Program-made: the position numbers and the translations under genes
NCBI RefSeq assembly: GCF_014489615.1
Contig: NZ_CP060825.1
Span: 6,928,001-6,992,000, forward strand
Origin: Streptomyces genisteinicus
GTDB lineage: Bacteria; Actinomycetota; Actinomycetes; Streptomycetales; Streptomycetaceae
Direction: 5' to 3'
DNA length: 64,000 nt
Part shown: positions 1 to 7,907 of the stretch, one piece after another
Position numbering within the stretch: the first letter of the stretch is position 1
Layout: every line of letters starts with the position of its first letter
Notes under the pieces: generated by a model
The model's input: the letters and a program-made list of their open reading frames with translations, nothing else
Told to the model about the DNA's origin: nothing
Databases searched by the model: none

Positions 1-26
1 ACGACCTTCGGCCGTTCATCGATCTA

Positions 27-56
27 TTGACATACATCGCTCAATGCTGGAATGGT
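27..56 (+). promoter_or_regulatory. possible promoter of the ATP-grasp/mtn operon
   Basis: A perfect TTGACA (27-32) is followed after 18 bases by AATGGT (51-56), which is only a weak -10 match. It lies about 100 bases upstream of the first start codon of the operon. The -35 is convincing and the -10 is not. Confidence 0.3.
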
Positions 57-152
57 TCCGGCCGTCGGCCGACAGCGTCGTTCCGACCTGGGCTCTGCAC
101 CTACGTCGGCCGGCCTCGGCCCCGACCCCACGTCGACACGAAGGTTCCCGCC

Positions 153-1415
153 ATGGCCGCCACGACCCAACCGCACTCGACTACCACCGAGGCACCGGTC
201 CTGCTCCTCATGGGCAGCGGTGACCGCCGCTACCGGGAGTACATCGTGGCGGCCGTCTCCCGCCACTTCCGCCTGTGGCTCCTCGACGCCCACGAGCCGA
301 GCTGGCAACTGCCCTACGTGGAGGGGGCCTCGCTCCTCGACACCAGGAACCTCGACGAGCTCCTCGTCGAGGTGAAGAAGGTCAGGGAACAGTTCCCCGT
401 CGCGGGGGTCTTCACCTACGACGAGTCCCTCGTGCACGCCGCCGCGCGACTCGCCGAAGCCCTCGGCCTGCCCGGTAGCGCGCCCGACGCGGTGCTCTCC
501 TGCCGCGACAAGGCGACCACCCGAGCACGGCTGACGGCAGCGGACGTGCCGCAGCCGGCCTGCACCGCGGTGGCGACGGCGGCCGAGGCACGTCGTGCGG
601 CCGACGCGACCGGCTACCCCGTGGTCGTCAAGGCTCGTGGACTCGCCGGCAGTCTCGGTGTCGTCCGGGCCGACCACGGCGACGCCGTCGAAGCGGCCTT
701 CGAGGCGGCCAGCTCGGCCAACTGGCCCGGGGTGCCCCGCTACGAAGCCGACGTCCTGGTCGAGGAGTACCTCACCGGCCCCGAGATCAGTATCGACGCG
801 GTTGTCGTCGACGGCGTGTGCGCCCCGATGATCGTGGCGCGCAAGCAGGTCGGCATGGACCCGTACTTCGAGGAGACCGGCCACACGGTCGACGCCGCTG
901 ATCCTCTCCTCCAGGACGCTGAACTCCTGGACCAGCTGCACCGCATCCACAAGGCGCTCGGCTTCGAACACGGTTTCACGCACACCGAGTTCAAGCTCAC
1001 CCCCAAGGGTCCCCGCCTCGTCGAGATCAACGCGCGCCTCGGCGGCGACTTCATCCCCCTCGTCGGAATGCTCGCCACCGGGACCGATCCCGCCGTCGCG
1101 GCCGCTTACGTGGCGGCCGGGCTCGTCCCCGACACGGCGCCCAAGGCCCAGAGGACCGCGGCCATCAGGTTCCTCTACCCGGAGCGCGACTGCGAGGCCG
1201 TCGAAGTGACCGTCCGCACCGATCTCTTCGGGCCAACGGTGCACAGCGCGGTCGCGACAGCCGGCCCCGGCATCCGGCTCGCCCTCCCGCCGCGGGCGTA
1301 CATGAACCGATACGGCTATGTCATCGCCGTCGGCGACGAGCACGACCAGGTGATCGCCGACGTGGAGGCGGCGCCCACCCTGGTCGAACTACGGGCTCGC
1401 CCTCTGACCGGCTGA
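153..1415 (+). CDS. ATP-grasp ligase (carboxylate-amine ligase type)
   Basis: This 420-residue ATP-grasp enzyme is expected to activate a carboxylate as an acyl phosphate and join it to an amine or thiol; the substrate is unknown. The N-terminal Rossmann-like segment begins VLLLMGSGD (16-24). The ATP-binding core shows YPVVVK (K160) and VEEYL (E204-E205), and the metal-binding strand is HTEFKL (E279) and EINARLGGDF (E291, N293, R295). I start at ATG 153 because GAAGG lies just upstream and the fold begins soon after; the longer frame back to 27 adds an unrelated leader. The gene stands 40 bases before mtnA on the same strand, so it probably shares the transcript. It is not a known methionine-salvage enzyme, so it may report what produces methylthioadenosine in this locus. 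Confidence 0.85.
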   Translation: MAATTQPHSTTTEAPVLLLMGSGDRRYREYIVAAVSRHFRLWLLDAHEPSWQLPYVEGASLLDTRNLDELLVEVKKVREQFPVAGVFTYDESLVHAAARLAEALGLPGSAPDAVLSCRDKATTRARLTAADVPQPACTAVATAAEARRAADATGYPVVVKARGLAGSLGVVRADHGDAVEAAFEAASSANWPGVPRYEADVLVEEYLTGPEISIDAVVVDGVCAPMIVARKQVGMDPYFEETGHTVDAADPLLQDAELLDQLHRIHKALGFEHGFTHTEFKLTPKGPRLVEINARLGGDFIPLVGMLATGTDPAVAAAYVAAGLVPDTAPKAQRTAAIRFLYPERDCEAVEVTVRTDLFGPTVHSAVATAGPGIRLALPPRAYMNRYGYVIAVGDEHDQVIADVEAAPTLVELRARPLTG

Positions 1416-1455
1416 CCGACCGGTTCACCTTTCAGGCCTCAAGGAGCCGCAGCCC

Positions 1456-2481
1456 GTGAGCAAGCCCTCCGACCAGCCGTCACTGCGCTGGGACGACCAC
1501 GCGATCGTCACCCTCGATCAGCGCGCGCTTCCCCACGAGCGGAGGCTCCTGCGCCTGAGCACGGTGGACGACGTCATCACCGCCATCACGACCCTCGCGG
1601 TACGGGGCGCCCCCTCCATCGGTCTCGCGGGCGCCCTGGGCGTCGCGCTCTCGGCGTACGCCCACTGCTCGCAGGGCAGCACCCAGGACGGGCGGACGGC
1701 CGTGGAAGGCGACGCCCAACGGCTTGCCGCCGCGCGTCCCACGGCGGTGAACCTGGCCTGGGCCGTCGACCGCGCTCTGGCGAAACTCGGCGACGGCCCG
1801 GACGCGGTCCTGGCGGAAGCCACCGCCATGATCGACGAGGACCTGGCAGTCAACCGGCGGATGGTCGCCCACGCCGTCCAGGCGGTTCGGGACCGCTGCC
1901 CGCAGCGGTCCCTGCGGCTCCTGACCCACTGCAACACCGGCCGGCTCGCGACCGCCGCCGTGGGTACCGCCCTCGGTACGATCCTCGCGCTCGCCGACTC
2001 CGGAAGGGTCACGGAAGTCCTCGTGAACGAGACCCGGCCGCTCCTGCAAGGGGCCCGGCTGACGGCCTGGGAACTTGCCGAAGCCGGTGTGCCGCACCGC
2101 GTGTGCGTCGACAGCGCGGCCGCGGCGTCCATGCGTCAGGGGCTCGTCGACTGCGTCATCGTCGGAGCCGACCGCATCACCGCGCGCGGGGACGTGGCCA
2201 ACAAGATCGGCACCTACGCGCTGGCGATCGCCGCCGCCCACCACGGCATCCCGTTCATCGTCGTCGCCCCCGAATCGTCCTGGGACAGGTCCCTCGCCGA
2301 CGGCCGGGACATCGTCATCGAGGAACGCGCCGACGACGAGGTGACCTCCTGCGGCGGGATCCGCACCACTCCGCTCGGTACCCGCGCGTACAACCCCGCC
2401 TTCGACGTCACCCCCGCCTCTCTGATCACCGCCATCGTCTCCGAGCACGGTGTCCACCACACATCCGAGGTGAGCGCATGA
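1456..2481 (+). CDS. mtnA: S-methyl-5-thioribose-1-phosphate isomerase
   Basis: MtnA converts 5-methylthioribose-1-phosphate to 5-methylthioribulose-1-phosphate in the cytosolic methionine salvage pathway. The 341-residue protein has the family signatures: VRGAPSIG (49-56), the catalytic cysteine in THCNTG (C159), NETRP (191-195), and the catalytic aspartate in GADR (D239) followed by NKIGTYALA. Length is normal. The start is GTG 1456 with AAGGAG at a good distance. Its stop overlaps the mtnB start as ATGA, so translation is probably coupled. It resembles eIF-2B alpha subunits, but the CNTG cysteine and the neighbours settle the assignment. Confidence 0.96.
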   Translation: MSKPSDQPSLRWDDHAIVTLDQRALPHERRLLRLSTVDDVITAITTLAVRGAPSIGLAGALGVALSAYAHCSQGSTQDGRTAVEGDAQRLAAARPTAVNLAWAVDRALAKLGDGPDAVLAEATAMIDEDLAVNRRMVAHAVQAVRDRCPQRSLRLLTHCNTGRLATAAVGTALGTILALADSGRVTEVLVNETRPLLQGARLTAWELAEAGVPHRVCVDSAAAASMRQGLVDCVIVGADRITARGDVANKIGTYALAIAAAHHGIPFIVVAPESSWDRSLADGRDIVIEERADDEVTSCGGIRTTPLGTRAYNPAFDVTPASLITAIVSEHGVHHTSEVSA

Positions 2482-3170
2482 GCTACGCGCCGTCGACCGC
2501 CGCCGGCAAGCAGACCGCCCAGCAGCTGGCCGACGTCTCCCGCACCCTGTACGAGCGCGGATGGATGCCGGGCACGTCCGGCAACATCTCCATGCGGCTG
2601 CCCGACGAACCCGGGCGCGCACTGATCACGGCGAGCGGCCGGGACAAAGGCGAGCTGACCGCCCGTGATGTCGTCGAGGTCGCCGCCCGCACAGGCCAGG
2701 CGTCCCATCCCGGCCAGGACCGCCCGTCGGCGGAGACCTCCATCCACGCGGCGGTCTACCGCGTCACCGGAGCCCGCGCCGTCATCCACGTCCACTCCCC
2801 GTACGCCACCGTCGTCGCCCACCGTGCCGCTGCCCGGGACGCAGTCTCCTCGGTGCGGATGGAGCGCTTCGAGCTGCTCAAGGGCCTGGGACTGAGGGAT
2901 CCGGCCTTCGCGGACCTGCCGGTCTTCCCCAACTGGCCCCAGGTCGAACGGATCGCAGACGACGTGGCCGCCCACCTCGCGGCGAACCCGGACGGCACGC
3001 CCGGGCTCCTCCTGGCCGACCACGGCATCACCGCGTGGGGCGACTCGCTGAGCCAGGCCAAGAACCGGCTCGAGTGCCTCGAATCGCTCTGCCAGCTGCT
3101 CGTGCTCTCCCACGCCGAGCTGCATGTCTCCCGTGCCGCGCAGGCACCCGACCACAGGACCGCGCCATGA
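2478..3170 (+). CDS. mtnB: methylthioribulose-1-phosphate dehydratase
   Basis: MtnB is a class II aldolase-fold zinc enzyme that dehydrates methylthioribulose-1-phosphate to the diketo intermediate. The 230-residue protein shows GTSGNIS (32-38), SAETSIH with acid E86, the zinc ligands of IHVHSPYA (H104, H106), and the third zinc histidine in DHGITAWG (H182). The start at 2478 forms an ATGA overlap with the mtnA stop, and its own stop overlaps the mtnD start in the same way. Class II aldolases also include fuculose and ribulose phosphate aldolases, but the position between mtnA and mtnD makes MtnB nearly certain. Confidence 0.95.
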   Translation: MSYAPSTAAGKQTAQQLADVSRTLYERGWMPGTSGNISMRLPDEPGRALITASGRDKGELTARDVVEVAARTGQASHPGQDRPSAETSIHAAVYRVTGARAVIHVHSPYATVVAHRAAARDAVSSVRMERFELLKGLGLRDPAFADLPVFPNWPQVERIADDVAAHLAANPDGTPGLLLADHGITAWGDSLSQAKNRLECLESLCQLLVLSHAELHVSRAAQAPDHRTAP

Positions 3171-3742
3171 CACTGCTGCAGATCATGCCGGACGACGCAC
3201 CGGACACCGTCCTGCTCCGCACCCGCGACGAGGACGCCATCGCACAGGCCCTGCGCGAACGGTCGGTCTCCTTCAGCCGCTGGCCGCGGCGCGCAGAGGT
3301 GACGCCGCAGACCTCCTCCGAGGAACTGCTCGACGCCTATCGGGCGGAGGTCGACGAGCTGTGCGCCGACCAGGGGCTGCGCCTCGTCGACGTCGCCCGT
3401 CTCCACCCCGAGGAGGGAGCACAGTGGCAGGAGCGTGCGGCCAAGGCACGCTCGACGTTCCTCGACGAGCACCGGCACGCCGAGGACGAGGTCCGGTTCT
3501 TCGCCCACGGCACCGGCTGCTTCTACCTGCACCTCGACGACCGCGTGTACGCCGTCGTGTGCGAGGCAGGCGACCTGTTGTCGGTCCCGGCCGGCACCCG
3601 GCACTGGTTCGACATGGGTCCGGTTCCGGACTTCTGCGCCATCCGGTTCTTCGAGAAGGAGGACGGCTGGGTGGGCGACTTCACCCAGGAGCCCATCGCC
3701 GAAGGCTTCCCCCGCCTCGACGCGCTCCTGCGGGAAGGCTGA
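3167..3742 (+). CDS. mtnD: acireductone dioxygenase
   Basis: MtnD is a cupin dioxygenase that opens acireductone with O2. The iron form gives the methionine keto-acid precursor plus formate; the nickel form gives methylthiopropionate, formate and CO. The 191-residue protein carries all four metal ligands: EHRHAEDE (H102, H104, E108) and TRHWF (H146). These match the spacing known for the Klebsiella enzyme. The start overlaps the mtnB stop (ATGA), and the stop overlaps the mtnC start (TGATG). Metal choice cannot be read from sequence. Confidence 0.95.
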   Translation: MTLLQIMPDDAPDTVLLRTRDEDAIAQALRERSVSFSRWPRRAEVTPQTSSEELLDAYRAEVDELCADQGLRLVDVARLHPEEGAQWQERAAKARSTFLDEHRHAEDEVRFFAHGTGCFYLHLDDRVYAVVCEAGDLLSVPAGTRHWFDMGPVPDFCAIRFFEKEDGWVGDFTQEPIAEGFPRLDALLREG

Positions 3743-4524
3743 TGCCGGGCAGCCGACAGGCCCGAGTTCCCGAGAGCGGACCGCGGGCCGTCGTCCTCGA
3801 CATCGAGGGGACCACCGGCTCCCTCAGCCACGTACGGGACGTCCTCTTCCCCTACGCGCGTGAGCGGCTCGCTCCCTGGCTCGCCGCTCATCGCGGCACC
3901 GCCCCCTGGCGGCAGGTCCTGGACGCGGTCGCCGCCCACACCGGCGAGGTCCAGGACGAGGCGAGCGCTCTGGCGCTGCTGGAGCAGTGGGCCGATGCCG
4001 ATGCGAAGGCGGCGCCGCTGAAGACGCTGCAGGGACTGATCTGGGCGGGCGGGTACGCGGCGGGTGAGTTGCACGGTCATGTGTACCCGGACGTGCCGCC
4101 CGCCCTCGAGTGCTGGCGGACACAGGGCACGGGCCGCTTCATCTACTCCTCCGGCTCCGTCGCCGCCCAGCGGGACTGGTTCGGCCACACCGCCCACGGC
4201 GACCTGCGTCCCCTGCTCGACGGCTACTTCGACCTGACGACGGCAGGCCCCAAGGCCGACGCCGACTCCTACCGTGCGATCGCGGCGGAGCTGGCGTACG
4301 CGCCCGCCGACCTGCTGTTCGTCAGCGACGTCGGCGCCGAGCTCGACGCCGCGGCCGAGGCCGGCTGGCGGACGGTGGCCGTGCGCCGCCCCGAGGACGA
4401 CCGCGAGGCCGTGCCCGGCCACAAGGCTGTCGCCTCACTCACCCCCCTCATTTCCCGACCCGACCCGGGCAGCTCCGCTGCCCCGGTCGACACGCCCACG
4501 CAGGAGGACCCGAGCGATGAGTGA
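3742..4524 (+). CDS. mtnC: enolase-phosphatase E1
   Basis: MtnC is a HAD-superfamily enzyme that enolises and then dephosphorylates the diketo-phosphate to acireductone. The 260-residue protein opens with the HAD nucleophile motif VVLDIEGTTGS (D20, E22), where E22 replaces the usual second aspartate as in E1 enzymes. Later come FIYSSGS (motif 2) and LFVSDVGAELDAA (motif 4). The start codon shares a base with the mtnD stop, and the end overlaps mtnP by 8 bases. The last 35 or so residues are Pro/Ser rich and probably flexible. Having a fused MtnC rather than separate MtnW and MtnX enzymes fits the aerobic universal pathway. Confidence 0.94.
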   Translation: MPGSRQARVPESGPRAVVLDIEGTTGSLSHVRDVLFPYARERLAPWLAAHRGTAPWRQVLDAVAAHTGEVQDEASALALLEQWADADAKAAPLKTLQGLIWAGGYAAGELHGHVYPDVPPALECWRTQGTGRFIYSSGSVAAQRDWFGHTAHGDLRPLLDGYFDLTTAGPKADADSYRAIAAELAYAPADLLFVSDVGAELDAAAEAGWRTVAVRRPEDDREAVPGHKAVASLTPLISRPDPGSSAAPVDTPTQEDPSDE

Positions 4525-5338
4525 TCCGTCCGACTCGGCGCCGAAGGCCGACATCGCGGTCATCGGCGGCAGCGGCTTCTACGAACTTCTGCAATCGGTA
4601 CAGCGCGTCGAGGTCACCACCCCGTACGGCGCACCCTCCGACGCGGTGTCCGTCGGCACCGTGGGCGACCGCAGCGTGGCCTTCCTCCCCCGGCACGGCA
4701 GCCACCACGAACTGCCCCCGCACCGCATCAACTACCGCGCCAACATGTGGGCCCTGCGCTCGCTGGGCGTACGGCAGGTACTCGCGCCCTGCGCCGTCGG
4801 CTCGCTGCGCGCTTCCCTCGGCCCCGGAAGCGTCGTCCTCCCCGACCAGCTCGTCGACCGGACCGCCGGGCGCGTGCAGACGTACTACGAGCACGGCGCC
4901 ACCCACGTGTCGTTCGCCGATCCGTACTGTGCGTCGGGCCGCGCGGCCGTACTCAAGGCCGCAGGGGAGGCGGACGCGGATGTCCACGACGGGGGAGTCA
5001 TGGTGGTCGTCGAAGGCCCCCGGTTCTCCACCCGTGCGGAGTCCCGGTGGTACGCCTCTGCCGGCTGGTCCCTGATCAACATGACGGGACACCCCGAAGC
5101 CGTACTCGCCCGTGAACTCGCCCTCTGCTACACCTCCATAGCCCTGGTCACCGACTACGACGCGGGTGTGGAGCACGGAGAAGGTGTCTCGCAGGGCGAG
5201 GTGTTCCGCGTGTTCGCGGCGAACGTGGAGCGTCTGAAGGGCCTGGTCCTGAAGACCGTCGACGTCCTGGAGCGCGAGAGGGAATGCGCGTGCGCGACGG
5301 CGCTGGACGGGATGGACCTGCCGTTCGAGCTCCCGTGA
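4517..5338 (+). CDS. mtnP: S-methyl-5'-thioadenosine phosphorylase
   Basis: MtnP splits methylthioadenosine with phosphate into adenine and methylthioribose-1-phosphate, the substrate of MtnA. The 273-residue protein has the phosphate-binding GGSGFY (17-22), LPRHGSHH (57-64), HRINYRAN, the nucleoside-binding NMTGHPE and the base-contacting VTDYDAG. Because this phosphorylase makes the phosphate ester directly, the operon needs no MtnN nucleosidase or MtnK kinase, and neither is present. The start overlaps mtnC by 8 bases; GTG 4521 is in another frame. A strong hairpin follows, so this is the last gene of the operon. Confidence 0.95.
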   Translation: MSDPSDSAPKADIAVIGGSGFYELLQSVQRVEVTTPYGAPSDAVSVGTVGDRSVAFLPRHGSHHELPPHRINYRANMWALRSLGVRQVLAPCAVGSLRASLGPGSVVLPDQLVDRTAGRVQTYYEHGATHVSFADPYCASGRAAVLKAAGEADADVHDGGVMVVVEGPRFSTRAESRWYASAGWSLINMTGHPEAVLARELALCYTSIALVTDYDAGVEHGEGVSQGEVFRVFAANVERLKGLVLKTVDVLERERECACATALDGMDLPFELP

Positions 5339-5385
5339 CATGGTGGTCGGTACGGGCCATGTCCTACCGATCAGGGACTTGCAGG

Positions 5386-5417
5386 CTGATGCCGGTCACT
5401 CAGGTGACCGGCATCAG
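5386..5417. terminator. bidirectional hairpin terminator, mtnP / arsN1
   Basis: Perfect 14-bp arms (5386-5399 and 5404-5417) with a 4-base loop lie between the end of mtnP and the stop codon of the convergent acetyltransferase at 5418. The position suits termination from both sides. It also marks the left edge of the arsenic island. Confidence 0.85.
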
Positions 5418-5930
5418 TCATTCGACCACCGGGCTACGGCGCTCCACCAGCAGGACGTCGCGCCAGACGCCGTGGTGGCGGGCCACGCGCTCCCGCCGGC
5501 CCAGCACACGGAATCCCGCGGACTCGTGCAGGGCCATGCTCGCCACGTTCTCGGGGAAGATGCCGGCCTGGATCGTCCAGATGCCCGCCCTCTCCGTGGA
5601 GTCGATCAAGGCTTCCAGAAGCGCACGTCCCACGCCGGCTCCGCGGGCCGTGGGGCTGACATACACGGAGTGCTCGACGACCCCTGCGTAGGCGGGGCGG
5701 GCCGAGACGCGGGACACCGCCGTCCAACCGACGACCCGCCGTTGCGGGTCGAGTGCCACGAGCCTGTGGGCCGGCAGCTTGGAGGTGTCGAAGGCACTCC
5801 ACGGCGGTGCGACCGTCTCGAACGTGGCGCTTCCCTCGTCGATGCCCTGCTGGTAGATCGCCATGACGGCGGACGCATGATCGTCGGTCATGGGGGTGAG
5901 AGCTATCGCGGTGCCTGGGAGAGTGGCCAT
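5418..5930 (-). CDS. arsN1: ArsN-like N-acetyltransferase, copy 1
   Basis: This GNAT is related to phosphinothricin acetyltransferases. In ars operons this type (ArsN1) acetylates arsinothricin, an arsenic analogue of glutamate, and so removes its toxicity. The 170-residue protein has AIYQQGIDEGSATFET near the N-terminus, the acetyl-CoA loop region VSPTARGAGVG, and GIFPENVASM and GRHHGVWRDVLLVERR near the end. I start at 5930 because the length and N-terminus then match copy 2 at 8394-8906; ATG 5942 is also possible. It follows the arsP-like permease on the same strand after about 117 bases, probably as the second gene of that operon. Phosphinothricin cannot be excluded as a substrate. Confidence 0.85.
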   Translation of the reverse strand: MATLPGTAIALTPMTDDHASAVMAIYQQGIDEGSATFETVAPPWSAFDTSKLPAHRLVALDPQRRVVGWTAVSRVSARPAYAGVVEHSVYVSPTARGAGVGRALLEALIDSTERAGIWTIQAGIFPENVASMALHESAGFRVLGRRERVARHHGVWRDVLLVERRSPVVE

Positions 5931-6047
5931 GCTCGGCTCCATTCCGGGTGCGCTCCTGGAAGGTGCGCGTGGGGCGGGTACGGCGACGCTCCTGCGGCGG
6001 TGTCGACCGCCACAGGAGCGTGGGTGGGGGTGAGGAGGATTTCCAGA

Positions 6048-7166
6048 TCAGAGAATCGCCAGCGAGACCAGGCCGATGCCCACGCTGCCGAGCAGGCCCA
6101 CCCCGAGGTAGAACGCGAAGACCTTCGCCTTGACGACGCTCTTGACGGCCACCATCGCCGGGATGGTCGTGATGGCGCCGCCGAGGAGGAAGGTGACACC
6201 CGCGGCAGCGACCATGCCCTGGTCCAGGAGGCCCTCGACCACCGGGATCGCACCGACTCCGTTGAGGTAGAGAGGGACGCTGATGAGCCCGGCGACCAGG
6301 ACGGAGAGTGCGCCGTCCGTGCCCAGGATGCCCGACACGATGTCGGTGGGCACGTAGCGGACGATCAGGGCTTCGAGGACGATGGCAAGCAGCAGCCACT
6401 TGCCCAGGATCAGCGAGTCGCTGACGATCTCCTTGAGGATCTCGCCGGCGCGCAGGTTCTTGATGTCACGCCGGACGAGCACACGCCATGGAGTCCCGTC
6501 GTCGTCCTCGTCGTTCCGTGCGGCGGTGGAGCAGCCTCCTGTCGCGGGCGCAGGCTCCTGTGCGGCACCTCCGCAGCCGCCCTCGGACGTGCCGCCGGCG
6601 CCGCCGCCACCGACAGTCACTGACTCGGGCACGGTCGCCTTCGCCGTGGAGCATGCCGTCTCGGGAACGGTCACCGTCTCCTGGGAGCAGGTCTTCGCGG
6701 GCTTCTTCTCCTCGGTGGAGTCGAGCAGCGGATCGGCGAACCGCCCACGCCGTTCGAGCGCCAGCACGATGAGACCTGCGCCGAAGCTCAGCACCAGGGC
6801 GCCGATGAGGCGAGCCGTGGCGATGGGGAGCCCGAGCTGAGCGGCGGAGAGCGCGTAGATCTCCGGGTCCATGGAGGGGGAGGCGATCCAGAACGACATG
6901 ACCGCCGAGAGCGGCACGCCGGCTATCAGGAAGCGGCGGATCAGGGGGATCACGGTGAAGGAGCAGAAGGGGCTGAACGCTCCGATGGCCGTGACGATGG
7001 CGATGCCGAGGACGCCCCTGCGCCCGTGGGCGAAGCTGCGGCGCGCGACCACGTCGATCGACAGACGCTGTACGGCGATCCCCAGCACGATGGCGACCAG
7101 GAACCACGGGAGATAGTGCAGCACCTCGAACAGGATGAACCGGCCAAGGGCCAGCAATTCGTCCAC
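6048..7166 (-). CDS. arsP: ArsP/YraQ-family permease
   Basis: This 372-residue membrane permease belongs to the COG0701 family, which includes ArsP, an efflux permease for trivalent organoarsenicals. Two hydrophobic halves each carry several membrane segments, with SPFCSFTVIPL (C68) in the first half and LYLNGVGAIPVVEGLL in the second. The long central loop (about 145-225) is hydrophilic and has four cysteines (C160, C172, C198, C212), two in GGC motifs, which could hold As(III). I start at GTG 7166, with AGAGAGG eight bases upstream; the longer frame to 7313 crosses the operator. Neighbouring arsN, arsI and arsR genes support organoarsenical export. Other COG0701 members have unknown cargo. 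Confidence 0.8.
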   Translation of the reverse strand: MDELLALGRFILFEVLHYLPWFLVAIVLGIAVQRLSIDVVARRSFAHGRRGVLGIAIVTAIGAFSPFCSFTVIPLIRRFLIAGVPLSAVMSFWIASPSMDPEIYALSAAQLGLPIATARLIGALVLSFGAGLIVLALERRGRFADPLLDSTEEKKPAKTCSQETVTVPETACSTAKATVPESVTVGGGGAGGTSEGGCGGAAQEPAPATGGCSTAARNDEDDDGTPWRVLVRRDIKNLRAGEILKEIVSDSLILGKWLLLAIVLEALIVRYVPTDIVSGILGTDGALSVLVAGLISVPLYLNGVGAIPVVEGLLDQGMVAAAGVTFLLGGAITTIPAMVAVKSVVKAKVFAFYLGVGLLGSVGIGLVSLAIL

Positions 7167-7271
7167 AGGTGAACCTCTCTGAGACGGTGACACATGAGGG
7201 GGAGCGGCGCCGTGAAGGAACGTACGGGGGACGTGGCGAGCCGCGTGGGGAAGCTCAACCGGCATCCCCTT

Positions 7272-7289
7272 TATCGAATATCGATGATA
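7272..7289. promoter_or_regulatory. ArsR operator type A, upstream of arsP
   Basis: The sequence TATCGAATATCGATGATA contains the perfect inverted repeat ATCGA-ATA-TCGAT (7273-7285) in a short AT-rich patch. The same ATCGAATA...ATCGATG wording recurs just upstream of the first arsR gene (7545-7561). It lies about 105 bases upstream of the permease start, where a promoter would be expected. I infer it is the binding site of the ArsR encoded at 7566. Confidence 0.55.
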
Positions 7290-7343
7290 GACGATTAAAG
7301 AGATGTCCGGCAACGGGGATCCGGGGTCCCTTGCCGCGCCGAA

Positions 7344-7362
7344 GAAGCCCGCCCCGGGCTTC
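7344..7362. other. hairpin in the arsP/arsR divergent region
   Basis: Arms GAAGCCCG (7344-7351) and CGGGCTTC (7355-7362) form an 8-bp stem with a 3-base loop. The rest of the 399-base gap (7167-7565) holds the two operators and a TGTCTATACAGTCA segment (about 7428-7441) that resembles part of operator type B. I see no gene in the gap. Confidence 0.35.
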
Positions 7363-7526
7363 CGGCGGCGGTTGCCGGGAAGTGGGCCTTGTTCCCAGGT
7401 AGCGCCAGCCTGGATGCCTTCTATGCGGTGTCTATACAGTCAATCGCGCCCGCAGTCCCGGGCGTGCCTGTGATGCAGGCGGGCCTCGGGGAGCCCTCCG
7501 CAGGCCCCATCTGCCTGGAGCGAACC

Positions 7527-7561
7527 TTGCCGTCGCGGGTGGTCATCGAATAACATCGATG
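7527..7561 (+). promoter_or_regulatory. promoter with ArsR operator type A, arsR copy 1
   Basis: TTGCCG (7527-7532), an 18-base spacer and TAACAT (7551-7556) make a fair promoter. The repeat ATCGAATAACATCGATG (7545-7561) covers the -10. With the usual spacing, transcription would start at or just before the ATG at 7566, so the message may be leaderless; no good ribosome site precedes that ATG. Repressor on the -10 would give simple autoregulation. Confidence 0.5.
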
Positions 7562-7565
7562 GATC

Positions 7566-7895
7566 ATGAGCGGTACGATGAATGCCCAGCTGATCGACCG
7601 AAGCACGGCCGAGTCCTACGCAACCTGGTTCAAGGCCCTCTCCGACCCCACCCGCGTGCAGATCCTCAATCTGCTCGCGCTGGCAACCGGGCCGATGAGT
7701 GTCGGAGAGATCGTGGACCGGATGGGCGTCGGGCAGTCGACGGTGTCCCACCACCTGAAGCTGCTCGCCGACGTGCGATTCGTCCTGCGCGAGCGCCAGG
7801 GGACCTCGATGCTCTACTCCATCAACGTCGCCTGCGTGGCCTGCTTCCCCAGCGCTGCCGACGCCGTCATGGGCCGCCCCGCGGCCTCGGCGTGA
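7566..7895 (+). CDS. arsR: ArsR/SmtB-family repressor, copy 1 (C-terminal CxxC)
   Basis: This 109-residue winged-helix metalloregulator has the recognition helix QSTVSHHLKLL (57-67). Its sensor thiols are at the C-terminus, C90 and C93 in CVAC, and there are no cysteines in the DNA-binding helix. This differs from copies 2 and 3 and places the effector site near the dimer-forming last helix, as in some methylarsenite-responsive ArsR proteins. An operator overlaps its promoter and a sister site precedes arsP, so it most likely controls arsP-arsN1 and itself. ATG 7578 is an alternative start. Effector identity is inferred. Confidence 0.88.
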   Translation: MSGTMNAQLIDRSTAESYATWFKALSDPTRVQILNLLALATGPMSVGEIVDRMGVGQSTVSHHLKLLADVRFVLRERQGTSMLYSINVACVACFPSAADAVMGRPAASA

Positions 7896-7907
7896 GGAGC
7901 CGGCCCC

